This document shows, in pieces, positions 22,914 to 34,513 of a DNA stretch of 64,000 nucleotides. The notes under the pieces are model-generated. The model searched no databases. It was not told the DNA's origin and worked only from the letters and a program-made list of their open reading frames with translations. Source of the DNA: Euonymus europaeus (lineage: Eukaryota; Streptophyta; Magnoliopsida; Celastrales; Celastraceae); assembly GCA_963580455.1 (NCBI GenBank), contig OY756958.1, positions 24,688,501-24,752,500 on the forward strand. Reading direction: 5' to 3'. Numbering within the stretch: position 1 is the first letter of the stretch; every line of letters starts with the position of its first letter. Made by a program: the position numbers and the translations under genes.

Positions 22914-24887
22914 TCAATGGAATCCCCTTGAACCTCTAGACTGGTAAAGCTCCAACCTACTTTTGGCCTCTACTAGCAGTGTATCCACAGTTTCATTCTG
23001 GGTGAGGAAAGATTGCTTTGATGCCCATTCTAGTACCGTAAGCACCTCAGCTTGTGCAAGCTCTTCACTGTCTGGTACATGTAATGCGATGTAGCTTAGA
23101 AGAATCAATGCTGAAACTTGAACAATTTGTTCTCCAAAGTAGACCAGTTGAATCAAATGCTTTGCCCCTCCTGCACTTATAATTGCCTTAGAGTGGTCAA
23201 GGTGGAGGTAGTTATCTGTGCAGACAAATTTGGTGAGTGATATGCAAGCCTCTCTTGAAACCTCAGCTTCTCTCTCGTCCAGAAGACGAACCAATGGTGA
23301 AATTATCCTCGTCTCGGTGGCTCGAAATGTTCTAGCCACATTCCCAATAGCCTTAACGCAAGGTATTAATAGGTTGGAATCAGCCTTGTCGATGATTCTC
23401 AACAATTGATCAACAACAGCTTTGCAAGCAGGGGCATTGGGCTTGAATGCAGCTCTTCTCAAATCAGTATCATTTTCTGCCACCGCTGTGATCTCCATCA
23501 ATGCCATTGCGGAATGGTATTGGACATCTTCAGGTCCTCTTTCTAATAGAACTGCAAAGCACAAGAGTGCTCTTGATTCGGTGATGCTGCGACAAATTGG
23601 CGAGTTTCGTTTGGCGAGTTGCCAAAGTGCTCTTGCTGCCATAGCTTTCATATAGGCCTTGATAGTACTATCTTCTGATTCCCTCCCTTTGAGACTAGGC
23701 CCAGAAAGTGAATGGCTTGGCTGATGATTTTGCTTCACATTGTTCGCACCATTGCTCTTGATGGTGTTGTTTTGGGTCACACCATTGCCTTGTTGTAGTG
23801 GTGGCTTAGACGCGGCCCCCATTGCCATAGTATTTTTTACCACATCGTGCATCTGAGGCAGTGTCTGTTTCCCATTAGGATGGGAAATTTTAGGGTTCCA
23901 ATCATCATGGACCGTTCTTTTCGCAGTATTAGGATTGCCAATAGCATCGGAATTGGAACTGTTACTTGCCATTACCACAGCATGATGGATGGAGGTAGCC
24001 TTAACAATGGTGTACTTGCTATGCTCCTGAACTGTCTCGAACGCAAGATGAGAAACTAGCAACCTAATTATATTGTGCTGAGCAAAAAGATCTTGACATT
24101 TAGGATAATGCAAGACGAGCTCAGATACAGCCCAGGCCACAACAGCCTGAATCTTCATAGGACCTTCTTTCAGTATTTTCGCAAACACTGAACAGACACC
24201 GGCATGCACCATGTGTTCGACGCTTTCAGGATCACGACCCAGAAGTCCAATCGCCCTCGCGGCGTTCTCTTGGCCTTCAATTTTCCCTTCTTTCACCAAT
24301 TTCAACAGTGGTTGAACCCCTCCTTCTTCAATAATCAACTTCCCGTACCGATCATTGTCCCTCGCGAGCGAAACCAGAGAAGCTGCAGCGTCAGATCGCG
24401 CATCAAGCGATCCTGTATAAAGTATTGCAATCTGTTCCCAAATAAAACACAAAATCGGCTCATTTGCAGCAATAGGAGGAAGACCCAAGTACTCGTCGTC
24501 GCGATCCTCGGCAGCGGCCGATACTCGCAAGAGCCACGAAACATCCCCAATCGAATTCTCCAACTGAGACGACATTTTGCGAAACGCCGCAGACGGGATA
24601 ATTGTGAAAACACGCTTCACGACGCCATTGGCCCGGCACTTTAGGACAAGCGAGAGGGCTTTGTCGAGGATCTGTTCGATGTCGTCAATGATCCGGCGCG
24701 TGGGCCGCTCGTATAGATCGGAGCTGGCACGTGCCGCCTGTCGAAGCAGCGCGGCGAGCTTCTCTGTCTTGGATTTGATTTCCGCACACTCCTGCTTAAA
24801 CGAGCTGCTGGACTCATCCGCAGCTTTCACAACCTGGTCCGCGAGTTGGATCGGCTTCGCCAATATTTGCTTGACTATGTCCGTCAT
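22914..24887 (-). CDS. ARO: ARMADILLO REPEAT ONLY (ARO) protein
   Basis: Intronless gene for 657 residues, matching the usual length of Arabidopsis ARO proteins (about 650-665). The N-terminus (MTDIVKQILAKPIQLADQVVK) is the diagnostic ARO opening, followed by a helical region (to about 140), armadillo repeats (about 155-290), a low-complexity Asn/Gly/Ser linker (about 300-400) and further armadillo repeats to about 640. ARO1 is needed for polar growth of pollen tubes; ARO2-4 act in trichome and vegetative cells, linked to ROP GTPase and actin control. Whether this copy is the ARO2 or ARO3 type cannot be told from sequence alone, though the neighbours FNR and the CDPK favour an At5g66200/At4g36030-type orthologue. 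A pyrimidine-poor 5' UTR with stops precedes the ATG, supporting the start. Confidence 0.92.
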   Translation of the reverse strand: MTDIVKQILAKPIQLADQVVKAADESSSSFKQECAEIKSKTEKLAALLRQAARASSDLYERPTRRIIDDIEQILDKALSLVLKCRANGVVKRVFTIIPSAAFRKMSSQLENSIGDVSWLLRVSAAAEDRDDEYLGLPPIAANEPILCFIWEQIAILYTGSLDARSDAAASLVSLARDNDRYGKLIIEEGGVQPLLKLVKEGKIEGQENAARAIGLLGRDPESVEHMVHAGVCSVFAKILKEGPMKIQAVVAWAVSELVLHYPKCQDLFAQHNIIRLLVSHLAFETVQEHSKYTIVKATSIHHAVVMASNSSNSDAIGNPNTAKRTVHDDWNPKISHPNGKQTLPQMHDVVKNTMAMGAASKPPLQQGNGVTQNNTIKSNGANNVKQNHQPSHSLSGPSLKGRESEDSTIKAYMKAMAARALWQLAKRNSPICRSITESRALLCFAVLLERGPEDVQYHSAMALMEITAVAENDTDLRRAAFKPNAPACKAVVDQLLRIIDKADSNLLIPCVKAIGNVARTFRATETRIISPLVRLLDEREAEVSREACISLTKFVCTDNYLHLDHSKAIISAGGAKHLIQLVYFGEQIVQVSALILLSYIALHVPDSEELAQAEVLTVLEWASKQSFLTQNETVDTLLVEAKSRLELYQSRGSRGFH

Positions 24888-25960
24888 GGATCACACAGCG
24901 GACCAAAACCCGCAAATCTTTCAGGATCCAAATCTTGTCTAAAACCCAATATCAAATCTTCCTTACAACACCCCCTAAATCACAGATCAAAAAAAGCCGC
25001 CGAGAGATTAAGAGAGAGAAGTATATAGATTCTGGGATTGATTGACGGAGGAAACAGAGGAAAGTGTTGCTGGTTATAGATGAGCTGGAAATAAATAAAT
25101 AAAGCTCTCAACAGATATTTCTAAAATGTTGTCAAATTTTTTAAAATAATTGTTGCCACGTCTTGCTTTAAGTTGAGGGAAATTAGATTTGAGTCTTCAC
25201 AAGTAATTTGCACGTCCTTTGGCCAACGACTGATCCAATACTTTTTTTAATTATTCTTTCTTATTTTTCTCAACCTAGGAGTCGGCTCATCTCGAAATTC
25301 GCTATGACATCATATAATTCTCCAGACTCTAAGGATGTGAACTTCATTTCATTTCATAATTAATGTGAAGTGTTGGATTCATATGATCCTTATATGCGTA
25401 TTTATAATCAATGGTTGAAACGTAAGTTATATAATTTTGGCGTTAAATTGAGGGTGATATCTTGAGTGGATAAACATTACTTATTCGAAAAACAACAGTA
25501 TCTCTCAATAATCAATATATATATCAATTCAATCGTAAACATGATCTCCAACACACAAAATCAAACCCGCATACAACATAAGATCTTAAAAACCAAGAAT
25601 AAGTCCACACATATTAAAATCCTCCATGCCACTCCACGGATACGACCGGTTCAATCCTGCTACAACATAAGACCTTACAAACCATGAATAAGTCGTCCTT
25701 ATGCTTCTCAAAAAAAAAAAAGTCGTCCTTATAGTGGTGTTAGCTGCTTGTGTCATGTTGATGTATGTATATTTTGCTTGCCCATCTATTATATGCCTCT
25801 CAAAATAATCTGGTATTTTAATTTGTTGACTTCAGTATTGGACACGCATCACTTGCAAAAATTGACATTCTACACTTAATATACTTTCAGCAACTCTGTA
25901 GACCCTCTCCAATCGGTCAAAAGTGCATAAATATAAGCTATTCTGTTGGAAATATATTTT

Positions 25961-26063
25961 GGCTCAGTGATATCAAGACGGACGCTGAGAAACTTATAAA
26001 GGCAATCCCAGGTTCGATTCTCGGTAAAGGTGGGGAGAAATGAAAGTGTCCTCCCAAATATAA
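25961..26063 (+). mobile_element. tRNA-derived SINE with 11-bp target duplication
   Basis: A 103-base insert lies between two perfect copies of AAATATATTTT (25950-25960 and 26064-26074). Its head contains an A-box-like TGGCTCAGTGAT and, some 60 bases later, a B-box GGTTCGATTCT, the internal RNA polymerase III promoter of tRNA-derived SINEs. The tail is A-rich. The intact duplication suggests a fairly recent insertion. Confidence 0.7.
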
Positions 26064-27211
26064 AAATATATTTTCAATATATTCGCGAAGGAACCAATCT
26101 GGCTTCTGGTTTGGATTTGCTTAATGCGGACGATTATCGGTGATTCGAAAGGAGTGGTTCCCAAAATTCAGCCAACGGATGGCCAACTCGATGAAGATGG
26201 CAACATCATCCAGTAAATTAGAGGTTCAAGGGGTGATTTTACCGAGTTAAGATCTTCCGATATGATGGCCCATTGTATAGTTAAGTATGGTTTAAGTTGT
26301 CAAATGACGTGTTTGGTGTGCTTCACATGTGGCTTAGTGAAGGTGTTAGCATTGCAAAATAATATGCTGTGTCTGTGTACGCAAGAACAAGTAGCGTAGT
26401 TACTATCATAGACATGAGTTGTTTGGCTTGCTTTGTAGGAACCATCATACGTGTCTCTTACACTCACATATAGATATACATATATAGCCAAAATAATCAC
26501 TTTACATTAAAAAGGCAACCACAAGAAAGTAGGAAATAAAAGACAAAATAGCCTATTCAACATATAATTTGATTTTTGGACCCACTGCATCATTTTATCT
26601 TGCAAAACACACACACACTCACTTTAGAGAGAGTACTGTTGTTGTCCTGATTATATATTCTGGTACTCTCCGTTTGCTTATCATATGAGAAAATATTATA
26701 ATTTATATATATATTGATTGATATAATCAATCATAATATTTGTAATATCAATCAAATATCATAAAATTAATTAGGAGTTTAATTAATTGATTGATTTTTT
26801 CACCCACACAAACATATGAAATATCCTATGCGATAGAGATCATAAATATAACGACAGAGACTCTAGAGAGAGGGTGGATATAGGCAGGTGTTGAACCACT
26901 ATAAAGAATTATTCTTTCGTCTGTTATTCTATTGTTTTCCTCATTATTCTGTAACTTCATCATATCGATAACAAATGAATGGTGCCCACACATCAATATA
27001 AGCATGGACACGTCCTTGATTTGGGTTCATTGGGACTGGATATCTATGCAATAAATTGTATATTTATGCCACCTTGTCAATTGAACATTTATTTCCAGGA
27101 AACCCCCTAGGATCTGTCTCAATGCGAAAATGGAAAGTAAAAGAAGGTGAATACTTTTCATCAAAAGAAAAAAGAAGGTGAATACTGAGTCTTTCAATGT
27201 ATGATACGTAC

Positions 27212-27213
<2 letters not shown>

Positions 27214-27267
<54 letters not shown>
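27214..27267. repeat. (GA)27 microsatellite
   Basis: An uninterrupted GA dinucleotide tract of 54 bases. It is flanked by GATACGTACAT on the left and GATACGTATGTG on the right. It lies far from any called gene. Being perfect and long, it is likely to vary in length between individuals. Confidence 0.95.
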
Positions 27268-27269
<2 letters not shown>

Positions 27270-29220
27270 CGTATGTGAGTACTTATATGTAATTCTACTT
27301 CAGAACCAATGAATATTATTACACTCCTTATCTTTCATTTTAGAGAAACCAAACTTACCACTTAATATCTTACCAACTTTTGTTCTTTCGTGTAAAAGAA
27401 TGTACACCATAAAACATGTGTTCCCTAAATTATCGAAGCTGCCACAGGAGGCTGGTTCCATGAAGTTACTTAGCTTGTAATAGTTTCCCTATGTATAGCT
27501 AATATGTAGACATCTATGTATGTAGAGCTTCCGATGTTTACATTGCTTGATAAGAGGGGTGAAGCTACAATAAAAAAAGGTAACACGTGTGTTTTGTGGT
27601 GTCTGTCCATGTTTGAAAAAGAAAAATATATGGTTCAACTCATAATAGTCAAATTCCATTATAGTAATATCATATTCTATTTTACATTTATAATAAAATA
27701 CAATGTTATAATTAAATGAAACAATACGAGTTGTTTAGTCCAAAATCATTCATCAGCGCTCGTCGGAAAATATGCACCTCTGTGAAATTGGACTCTGGAG
27801 GCCCAGACAAAAGCCTCTTGGGCTATACATTCTGAGGGCCATTTCTAAATAAAAAATTAGGCCCACAAGAAAACACTACTTGGGCCTGAACTCAAACAAA
27901 AACTAATTAAGTCGTGGACTTTCAGAATGGGCTTTAGCCTTTGTGTGTGTATCCATTATTGGTCATTCTGCGGTAGTCTTCATTCTTCAATTACAATCGC
28001 AGTCGATTCTTGTAAATGTGTAGTTCACAAGGAAATTGCCTGTCTGGTAAGTTGTAGTAACCATTGTCAAAGGCAAGGAATCCTAAGTTCAACTCTCATG
28101 TTCAATAAATGTGTAGTCGGTGTAAAGTCCCTCATAGGCCCACATTCAACACTCAACGAAAAAAAATTATGAGTTGAATCTAGTCCATTTGTAAGACTTG
28201 AAATGAACAAAACAAGTCCGATGTATCTACAAGAATATCACAATCCAAAACATACAATATTATTAATTAGTGCGAAGGCGTGAATTTATAACCGTTGGCA
28301 TTCACTACTCAATAATTTACATACAGTTAAAAATCCACCTAATAATGATAATCTATAGTTGTGGCCGCCATGATCTAGAAGCTTTGAGGTAAATTAACAA
28401 TAATTTTGTCAAACAATCATGTCTAGGACTTACCGAAAGCAACCTCAAACATAAATTATTAACTACTATTCTGTTAGTGTATTTCTTCCAGAAGGTCTAG
28501 ACAGTTTAAAAATATATATTTTTTGAATATGGCCAATACATACGAAGATTTGATGCGAAAATTGTCACCGTCCTCGACACGACACCCGTTTGATTTAGCA
28601 TATTATTATATATAATAATGCTAACAGGGGAAAAAAATAGGAGTCTTTCATCATGCACTGGCATTTTGTCAAACTTTCTTTTTTAAAAAAATAATAAAAC
28701 TTTATTCTCAATTACTATTTTTTCTTTTGGAATATCAATTAACAGATACTTAAGAGAGGAAAATAATACTTTGGTTTTAATTTTAGACGAATATTAAGGT
28801 CTAACTATGAGCATATTGTGTGTGTATATATATATATTGAATTTTAAAAAAATGGTCAAATAGAATCATCAAGTTCTGAATTTAATTATCTCAGAACTGT
28901 ATCTTCGTGTCTCGAATTTTGACCCAACTTACTCTATCTTCAGATAATATTTTGTGTACAATCAATTTAATTTTTATTTGACAAAAACAAATATATTATT
29001 GAATTCATAATCTCCATCAGAACATATTAGTAATTTTTTAATAATAAAAAATGTTGTGCCTAATATGCCCCTTACAGTGTGATCCACTGGAAAAAATTAC
29101 AGCAGGCCCCGGGCTTCCCTATTAATCACCAGCTAATCATCGTACATCTCATTCCAAGATCAATTGCCGACCACTAGCAATCCTAGTCGCGGGTTTGATA
29201 TCCAATTAATTATAGTTTTT

Positions 29221-29504
29221 GTGTAACATTTTTCATACACCACGTGTCCTCGACATGCCGTAGCGAATGAGGCTTTTGCATGTGAATTTTATTATGCACA
29301 CACAAAGTGCCTCCTCCCCAGCTCGAACCCGTGCCCTTAAACACTTACAAAGGCAAGAGCTGGTACCACTACACCACATGCCTTTGTAAGTGCTTAAGGG
29401 CACGGGTTCGAGCTGGGGAGGAGGCACTTTGTGTGTGCATAATAAAAAGCCACGTGTACAAAGCCGTACGCGGACACCTCTGGCATAATGAAAAATGTTA
29501 CCAC
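29221..29504. mobile_element. Foldback element with near-perfect hairpin and tRNA-like boxes
   Basis: The outer ends are inverted (GTGTAACATTTTTCAT on the left; ATGAAAAATGTTACCAC on the right), and the 7-base AGTTTTT lies directly outside both (29214-29220 and 29505-29511). Inside, 29287-29355 and 29379-29447 are 69-base inverted repeats with, by eye, one mismatch, separated by a 23-base loop. On the minus strand the loop gives TGGTGTAGTGGTACC, an A-box match, and the arm contains GGGTTCGAGCTGG, a B-box match. The element thus joins features of a foldback DNA transposon and a tRNA-derived SINE. Class is undecided. Confidence 0.7.
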
Positions 29505-29932
29505 AGTTTTTATACTCAATTTAAAAATCTATATACATCCAAATAAATTATATAGTTTTCCAGAATCTCTATAGGAAGTCGCAGAGATTAGATTTTGATG
29601 AGAGGAAGCCAATGGACAACTTCAAGGTAACATCGAATTAAAGAGGTTATTATTGTTCAAACTTTTATTTTTTTATTTTTAATAAAAGTATTATTGTTCA
29701 AACTTCCAACCATGTGTAGGAAAACCAATGGTTATGGGGTTGGGTGTCTTCTTTGTCACAGCCATTTTGGGTTTTCTGAGGCGAATAAAATTAGATTTTG
29801 AAAATATAATGCCCTTTGATTAGTCTACTAGGGTGAAATAATATTTAGTAGGATAATGTTATAATATTCCCATTTAGTATGAGGAAAATTTGTTGAAGTC
29901 TTTAAATCTCCATAGCATTATATATGGAGTCA

Positions 29933-30030
29933 GGGGCGGATCTGGGGTCCAGCCCCCAATGAAATTTTGCACTAGGAATTCATTGTACCAATGCGCCAAC
30001 AACAACTTCAATTTTTGGATCCGTCCCTGA
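29933..30030. mobile_element. hAT-like MITE
   Basis: The left end reads CAGGGGCGGATCT and the right end GGATCCGTCCCTG, a good inverted pair. Such CAGGGGCGGATC ends are common in small plant hAT derivatives. The body is about 98 bases and non-coding. An 8-base target duplication is not clear. Confidence 0.5.
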
Positions 30031-30059
30031 CTATACTAAGCATAAATATAGTTAAAATT

Positions 30060-32016
30060 GGGCAAAAATATACATTTTCTCTTAATTATGCACCTAGTTT
30101 CATTTTCACGGCTAAATTTTTGTTGGTCATTTTTGTCCTGTACATTTCATCGGACTTCGCTTTTGTGTCTCAAGTGAGAAAGTCAGTGGTAAAATTCTAT
30201 GTGGTGCCCATGTGACGCGTCGGAACAATCCTATTTGATTAACTATGAGAAATTTCGACGACATATCCGTAAACTATCATAAACTACATCATTTTGTCCC
30301 TGAGCACTTATGAATCAGCCCCAAGTCCCTAACCCTCCAAAACAACATATCTAAAGAACTCCCAAGGAAATACATGGACAAAACTCTCCAAAACAATAGA
30401 TCTAAAGAAGAAGAAAAGCCAAAATTTTAAGAACTCCCATAAACAGCTCGTCAATCAACCAAATAACATATCACACCAATAGGTCGAAGAGATGCCTCCC
30501 TTTCGATGATCCAAAGTCAATATCTCTCTATTTGATTTTTCCACACCAAATAATTTCACTCGAGCAGCTCCATTTTGTTAGCACATGCGCCGCTCAATTG
30601 AAACCCATTATTGTCTCAAGTTTTCGTCAAAGCTGACATCATCGCTATAACATCATTTCTTTCACAGCAACACCATATCTCTCACACGAAGACCTTATTG
30701 TCTTCTTCATGTGATCCATCCCAGTTACAAATCGAATACCATCGACTAATGTCTCCTCCACTGGCCCAAATCACATGCATATATATGTCACCATTTCAAC
30801 AAGAATTTATAGGAGTTGATATGGAAGCCGAGGAAGAAAGGTTATGTGTGTAGAGCCCGAAATCTACAACCAATAAATGCAATGACTTTATCTTTAGCTG
30901 GGCTTTGGTAATCTTCACAAATACTCCAAGGTGCTTCGAGTCCTACACACACCTCAAACAAGAGAATTGTAAGAACCCAAAGACCGAATTTGGAGGGTCC
31001 GATCGTTGGGCTTCAACGATCAAGTCAGTTCAATAGAAATGAAAAGACGACGATCGTGGAAGATATCGGGAAAGGAAGGGTGGTGTTTAGGGATTAACTA
31101 TATGAGAATGTTGAGAGAGAAATGCTTTTAGTATATGGTATGAGTTTCCGAATGAGCCTCCTCTTCCCTGGTGGAAGAAAAGGAATATTTATAAGGCTCT
31201 ATGTTACTAAATTTAGTAAGGGCTCCAAGGTCTTTCATTGTCGAATAGATAGGTCTGATAGTGTAGCGTTGTAATCAACATGAGATGACTCCTGCTTTTA
31301 GAAAGGTTGGCGGAAAAATTCGTTTATGACCAAAAGTAAATGAAAGTACAGAGCTTGGGTAATAGGAAATGGTGCCTGCAGTCTGACAAGTGTGTCAGAT
31401 TGATTATCTTGGGAAAGTGAAAGCTCTTCAAAGAGGTGCAACAAGGGCGAGCTCTGTATTCATCAAAGTCATGGAGTTCCAATACAGGTGGCCAACCTTT
31501 GGTGAGCTGATGTGGATCAAGCATTGGCGAGCTGGAAGTAACTGTGAACTTAAGCCTTAGTTCAAGGGCTTCTCTATTGGCCCCGAGTTCGTTGGGCCAA
31601 AATTAGATTTTGAGCTTTGGCTGGGTCAGAGCTGACGGACCTTTGACTGGTCAAATACTGATTGACTAGCAACTTTTTAGAGAAGTGGGCATAGTCCAAT
31701 TTTGGTCACTACAATGTGCAGCTAGAGAGATGGGATAGGGAAAGTGGAGAAGAGACCTAATTTTAGATTTTTGACGCTCAAATGACACTTGAGCAATTAA
31801 CATGTTTCTCTCCCATGTGAATTGTGACTCAACAATCCACATGTGCAAACTTAAGCAGCTATAATGTTACATCAGATTTTTGCATCGTCAGACTTATTTA
31901 AGGATTGGATAAAAGTAAAATCCGAAAAAAGATGAGGGATGAAAGTGACAACAAAAGGTTTAGGAACAAAATTGAAATAAGGTGTATAGATGAGGAACAA
32001 AAAATATTATTTTGCC
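30060..32016. mobile_element. Non-autonomous Mutator-like element (MULE), 1957 bp
   Basis: The left end starts GGGCAAAAATATACATTTTC and the right end, reversed, GGCAAAATAATATTTTTTG. The similarity continues inward for about 70 bases with many mismatches. Perfect 9-base direct repeats GTTAAAATT flank the ends (30051-30059 and 32017-32025), the size expected for Mutator insertions. No transposase frame is visible. The interior (30250-31860) has higher GC than its surroundings in places, and a section at about 30850-31550 contains GTAAGAACCC-type text that could be a nested insertion or captured DNA. I could not identify a host gene in it. Confidence 0.7.
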
Positions 32017-33542
32017 GTTAAAATTCTCCCGAACAATCTTTGTGGAGGCAATATTTTGACTATTACATTTATTACCATACTATTTTTGGCTGTGCTGGCG
32101 CCAACTTCTGTATGCATATACGTATGTGCTGAGATTTGTATTTTGGAGATTCAAATTTCCTTTAATTTATAATTAAATATTAGAAAATGATAACATATGC
32201 AATAGATAAATATGAAAAAGGGGGATTGGAGTATGAAAAAGTTAGATTAGAATATGTATTTTAAGTTTAAAAAAATATGTGAGTGTTTATCACGGAATGA
32301 GAGGAACTACAACATTTTTTTGCTACAATTAGCTATAATCTTTGCTAAAATAATTACCAAATTATGTTTTTTTTCTTTCTAAAATGATATATTAGGATTT
32401 ATGAATTATGATTTTGTATTTAGGATTCATGATTTATAGTAGAGTTTATGATGAGAGATTATGATTTGGGATTTAAAATTAAGATTTAGGATATTTTTTT
32501 TCCTTTCAAAATTAACTATATTATAATATTATCATCACTAAAAAAAATATCATGATTTATTTGGTTCAAGATCTGGGGATAATTGTACCTACAATAATTG
32601 TGGCCCCTTATAATAGACTATGAGGAATCCTCATTTAATGTACAAAGGGCAACATTATGTCATGCAACTCGAATGAGACTCTTGATAATGATGAATATTA
32701 TCTGAGTATGTTTTTATTGTTGCTGTTATGGATGGTAAGTTTTGATGATATTGATTAATATGTGGCTTGATTTTTTATAAAAATGTAGGATATTGTATTG
32801 ATTTTGACGTAATTTTATTCCAAAAAAGATGAAATAATAAAAATATAAAAATTTTGCTATTGGAGAAATGAAAAATATATATATTAAAAGTGAATCTTTG
32901 GTCGATTCGATTAATGATAAAGAAAGAGAATTCTTAGTTCAGTTCTCCACCTTGACAACAGAAAAGAGGATTGATCAAATTCTATTGAGTCGGACTCATT
33001 GTGATTATTTATCAAAGAATGACTGGTTATCAAATGATTGAACAACCAGTAGCAATTTACTTACGATACTTAATTGACATTCATAAAAAAAGTATCCAAT
33101 GCATTATGAATGCCCTCTGCAACAAATAGAATTTGAAAAGGAATTATTTTGATTCAACCATCTTTGTTTTTTGTTTCGAGTTGCCCCTTGAATTGTATAA
33201 TTTGTTTGGATACTGTTAAATATTCAATATCAACAAACATATTTAAAGTAAAACTAAAATTCCATTGATTACTAATTGCAGCTAATAATTAACTTGCAGA
33301 GCAACATTGTTTTCCATTTTTTCACTACACAGGAAAATCAAGCTGTCGACGCGCTCGGTGGATATACCAGAACACGTGGCAATCCAACGGCTATGATTGC
33401 TGTACATCAGGGCAGGGAAGTCTTTCACCTCCGCCGGTGCCTAGTGTTAAGCTTCTTGCGTATATACAAAAGCAGAAATCCCTAAGCTATATACATACAT
33501 GCTAACCTCAATTAGTTCCGACTCGAACGAGTCTACTCACAA

Positions 33543-34001
33543 CTACCAGCACTGATCGGTCTCCCAATTCCTTCCGGAGTAACCAGAATATCCCGTCGAC
33601 AAGGGCCGAGAAGGCCGCCGGAAAATCTTGCGATCATAAACGGCGCGTTTCTCGGGGTCCGATAAGGTGCAGTAAGCCGCGTGGATCTTTATGAACTCGT
33701 CGGCCGACCTGTCCTTCCGCTCCACTGCCGACACATCCGGGTGGCAGATCCGCGCAAGACGCCGGTAAGCCGATTTTACCTCCTCGCGCGTGGCCCCCAT
33801 CGGTATTCCCAGGATCTCGTACAGCGACGTCGATGACGCCATACGACCTTGAGGAGGTCGCAGATACGAGGATGACGCTTTCTTCTCTTTGAAAGTAGTG
33901 GTGGTGGCGGCGGCGATAATGATTGTTGGCCGGAATCCAGCGGTCGGAGAAGCACAAGGAGGAGATCTAAGAAATTGAGGGGAAGAGAGTGACAACAACA
34001 T
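33543..34001 (-). CDS. J11: Chloroplast J-domain (DnaJ) protein, J11 type
   Basis: Intronless gene for 152 residues, close to the 161 of Arabidopsis J11. Residues 1-53 are rich in Ser, Thr and Ala with basic residues and few acids, a plausible chloroplast transit peptide. A J-domain follows at about 58-125: [20 protein letters not shown], then [12 protein letters not shown] with the essential HPD tripeptide, and a final helix region ending DRKIF. A short Gly/Tyr/Ser-rich end lacks the G/F and zinc-finger regions, so it is a type III J protein. Such proteins stimulate stromal Hsp70 and help maintain photosynthetic enzymes. At4g36040 and At2g17880 are the remembered Arabidopsis relatives. A TATA box sits only 34 bases before the ATG. 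Confidence 0.93.
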   Translation of the reverse strand: MLLSLSSPQFLRSPPCASPTAGFRPTIIIAAATTTTFKEKKASSSYLRPPQGRMASSTSLYEILGIPMGATREEVKSAYRRLARICHPDVSAVERKDRSADEFIKIHAAYCTLSDPEKRAVYDRKIFRRPSRPLSTGYSGYSGRNWETDQCW

Positions 34002-34034
34002 TGTCAGGGTGAGGAAAGAGAAGGGATCTGGGGC

Positions 34035-34043
34035 ATTTATATA
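34035..34043 (-). promoter_or_regulatory. TATA box of the J11-type gene
   Basis: The minus strand reads CTATATAAATG at this point, a strong TATA match, with its 3' edge only about 33 bases before the start codon at 34001. Normal spacing of TATA to transcription start would leave a 5' UTR of only a few bases. Either the leader is extremely short or a different upstream promoter is used. Confidence 0.55.
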
Positions 34044-34227
34044 GGAGACATGGGACTAAAATCTAAATTTAAAATAATTTAAATATAGTAATTATTACTA
34101 TTAAGTATATTATTTATCCCAAATAAAATATATAATTTGTTACTTATTCTTTTTTAAAAATAGCAATTTTTGAATGTTCTAGAAGAAGTTTGAGAACATA
34201 GAAAGGAAGGATATGGATCCAGGGGAG

Positions 34228-34405
34228 TAGGGCTGTCAAAATTGAAATCAAGAAATATCGTATCGTTTAGTTTTTTTCTAATAAAAAAAATACATATTTT
34301 ATATTTATATCAACTGAAAATCCAACTAACAATTGAAAAATCGACTAATAATTGACTAAATGGTTTAACCAAAATATGTAAAAAAATAACCATCGACACC
34401 CCTAC
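34228..34405. mobile_element. AT-rich MITE with TAGGGSTGTC ends
   Basis: The left end reads GTAGGGCTGTCAAAATTG and the right end CATCGACACCCCTAC, inverted over about 10 bases with one mismatch. The core is nearly pure A/T with repeated AATTGAAAAATCGACTAA-like words. A related but more decayed block lies at about 10912-11085. Confidence 0.4.
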
Positions 34406-34513
34406 GGGGGAGTTACATTAATTTTTGATTATTTATTAATCATGTATAATAGTATTTTAAATATCAAAATTCATTCTCCCTTCTGAAGTGAGACAAAAAA
34501 TATATACAGTGGC

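Larger units (their letters stand above)
24888..33542. other. Gene-free 8.6-kb repeat-rich interval
   Basis: No protein gene recognised over 8.6 kb, including on the reverse strand; open frames are short and carry no domains. Identified insertions are a SINE (25961-26063), a GA microsatellite (27214-27267), a foldback element (29221-29504), a hAT-like MITE (29933-30030) and a Mutator-like element (30060-32016). Region 26690-26790 has a small palindrome GATTGAT..ATCAATC. Region 32180-33260 is A/T-rich with repeated GATTTAGGATT-like words. The 33280-33542 end is probably the 3' UTR of the J-domain gene. Confidence 0.5.

Noticed and set aside
24204..24942. Two 120-146-residue frames on the + strand within the ARO gene
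   Set aside because: Antisense shadows of a well-supported single-exon gene.
29233..29546. Two open frames with the same MPPPQLEPVP text on opposite strands
   Set aside because: They are produced by the near-perfect inverted repeat of the foldback element and not by genes.
30611..30853. 80-residue open frame inside the Mutator-like element
   Set aside because: No domain recognised and no transposase motif; kept only as possible captured DNA.
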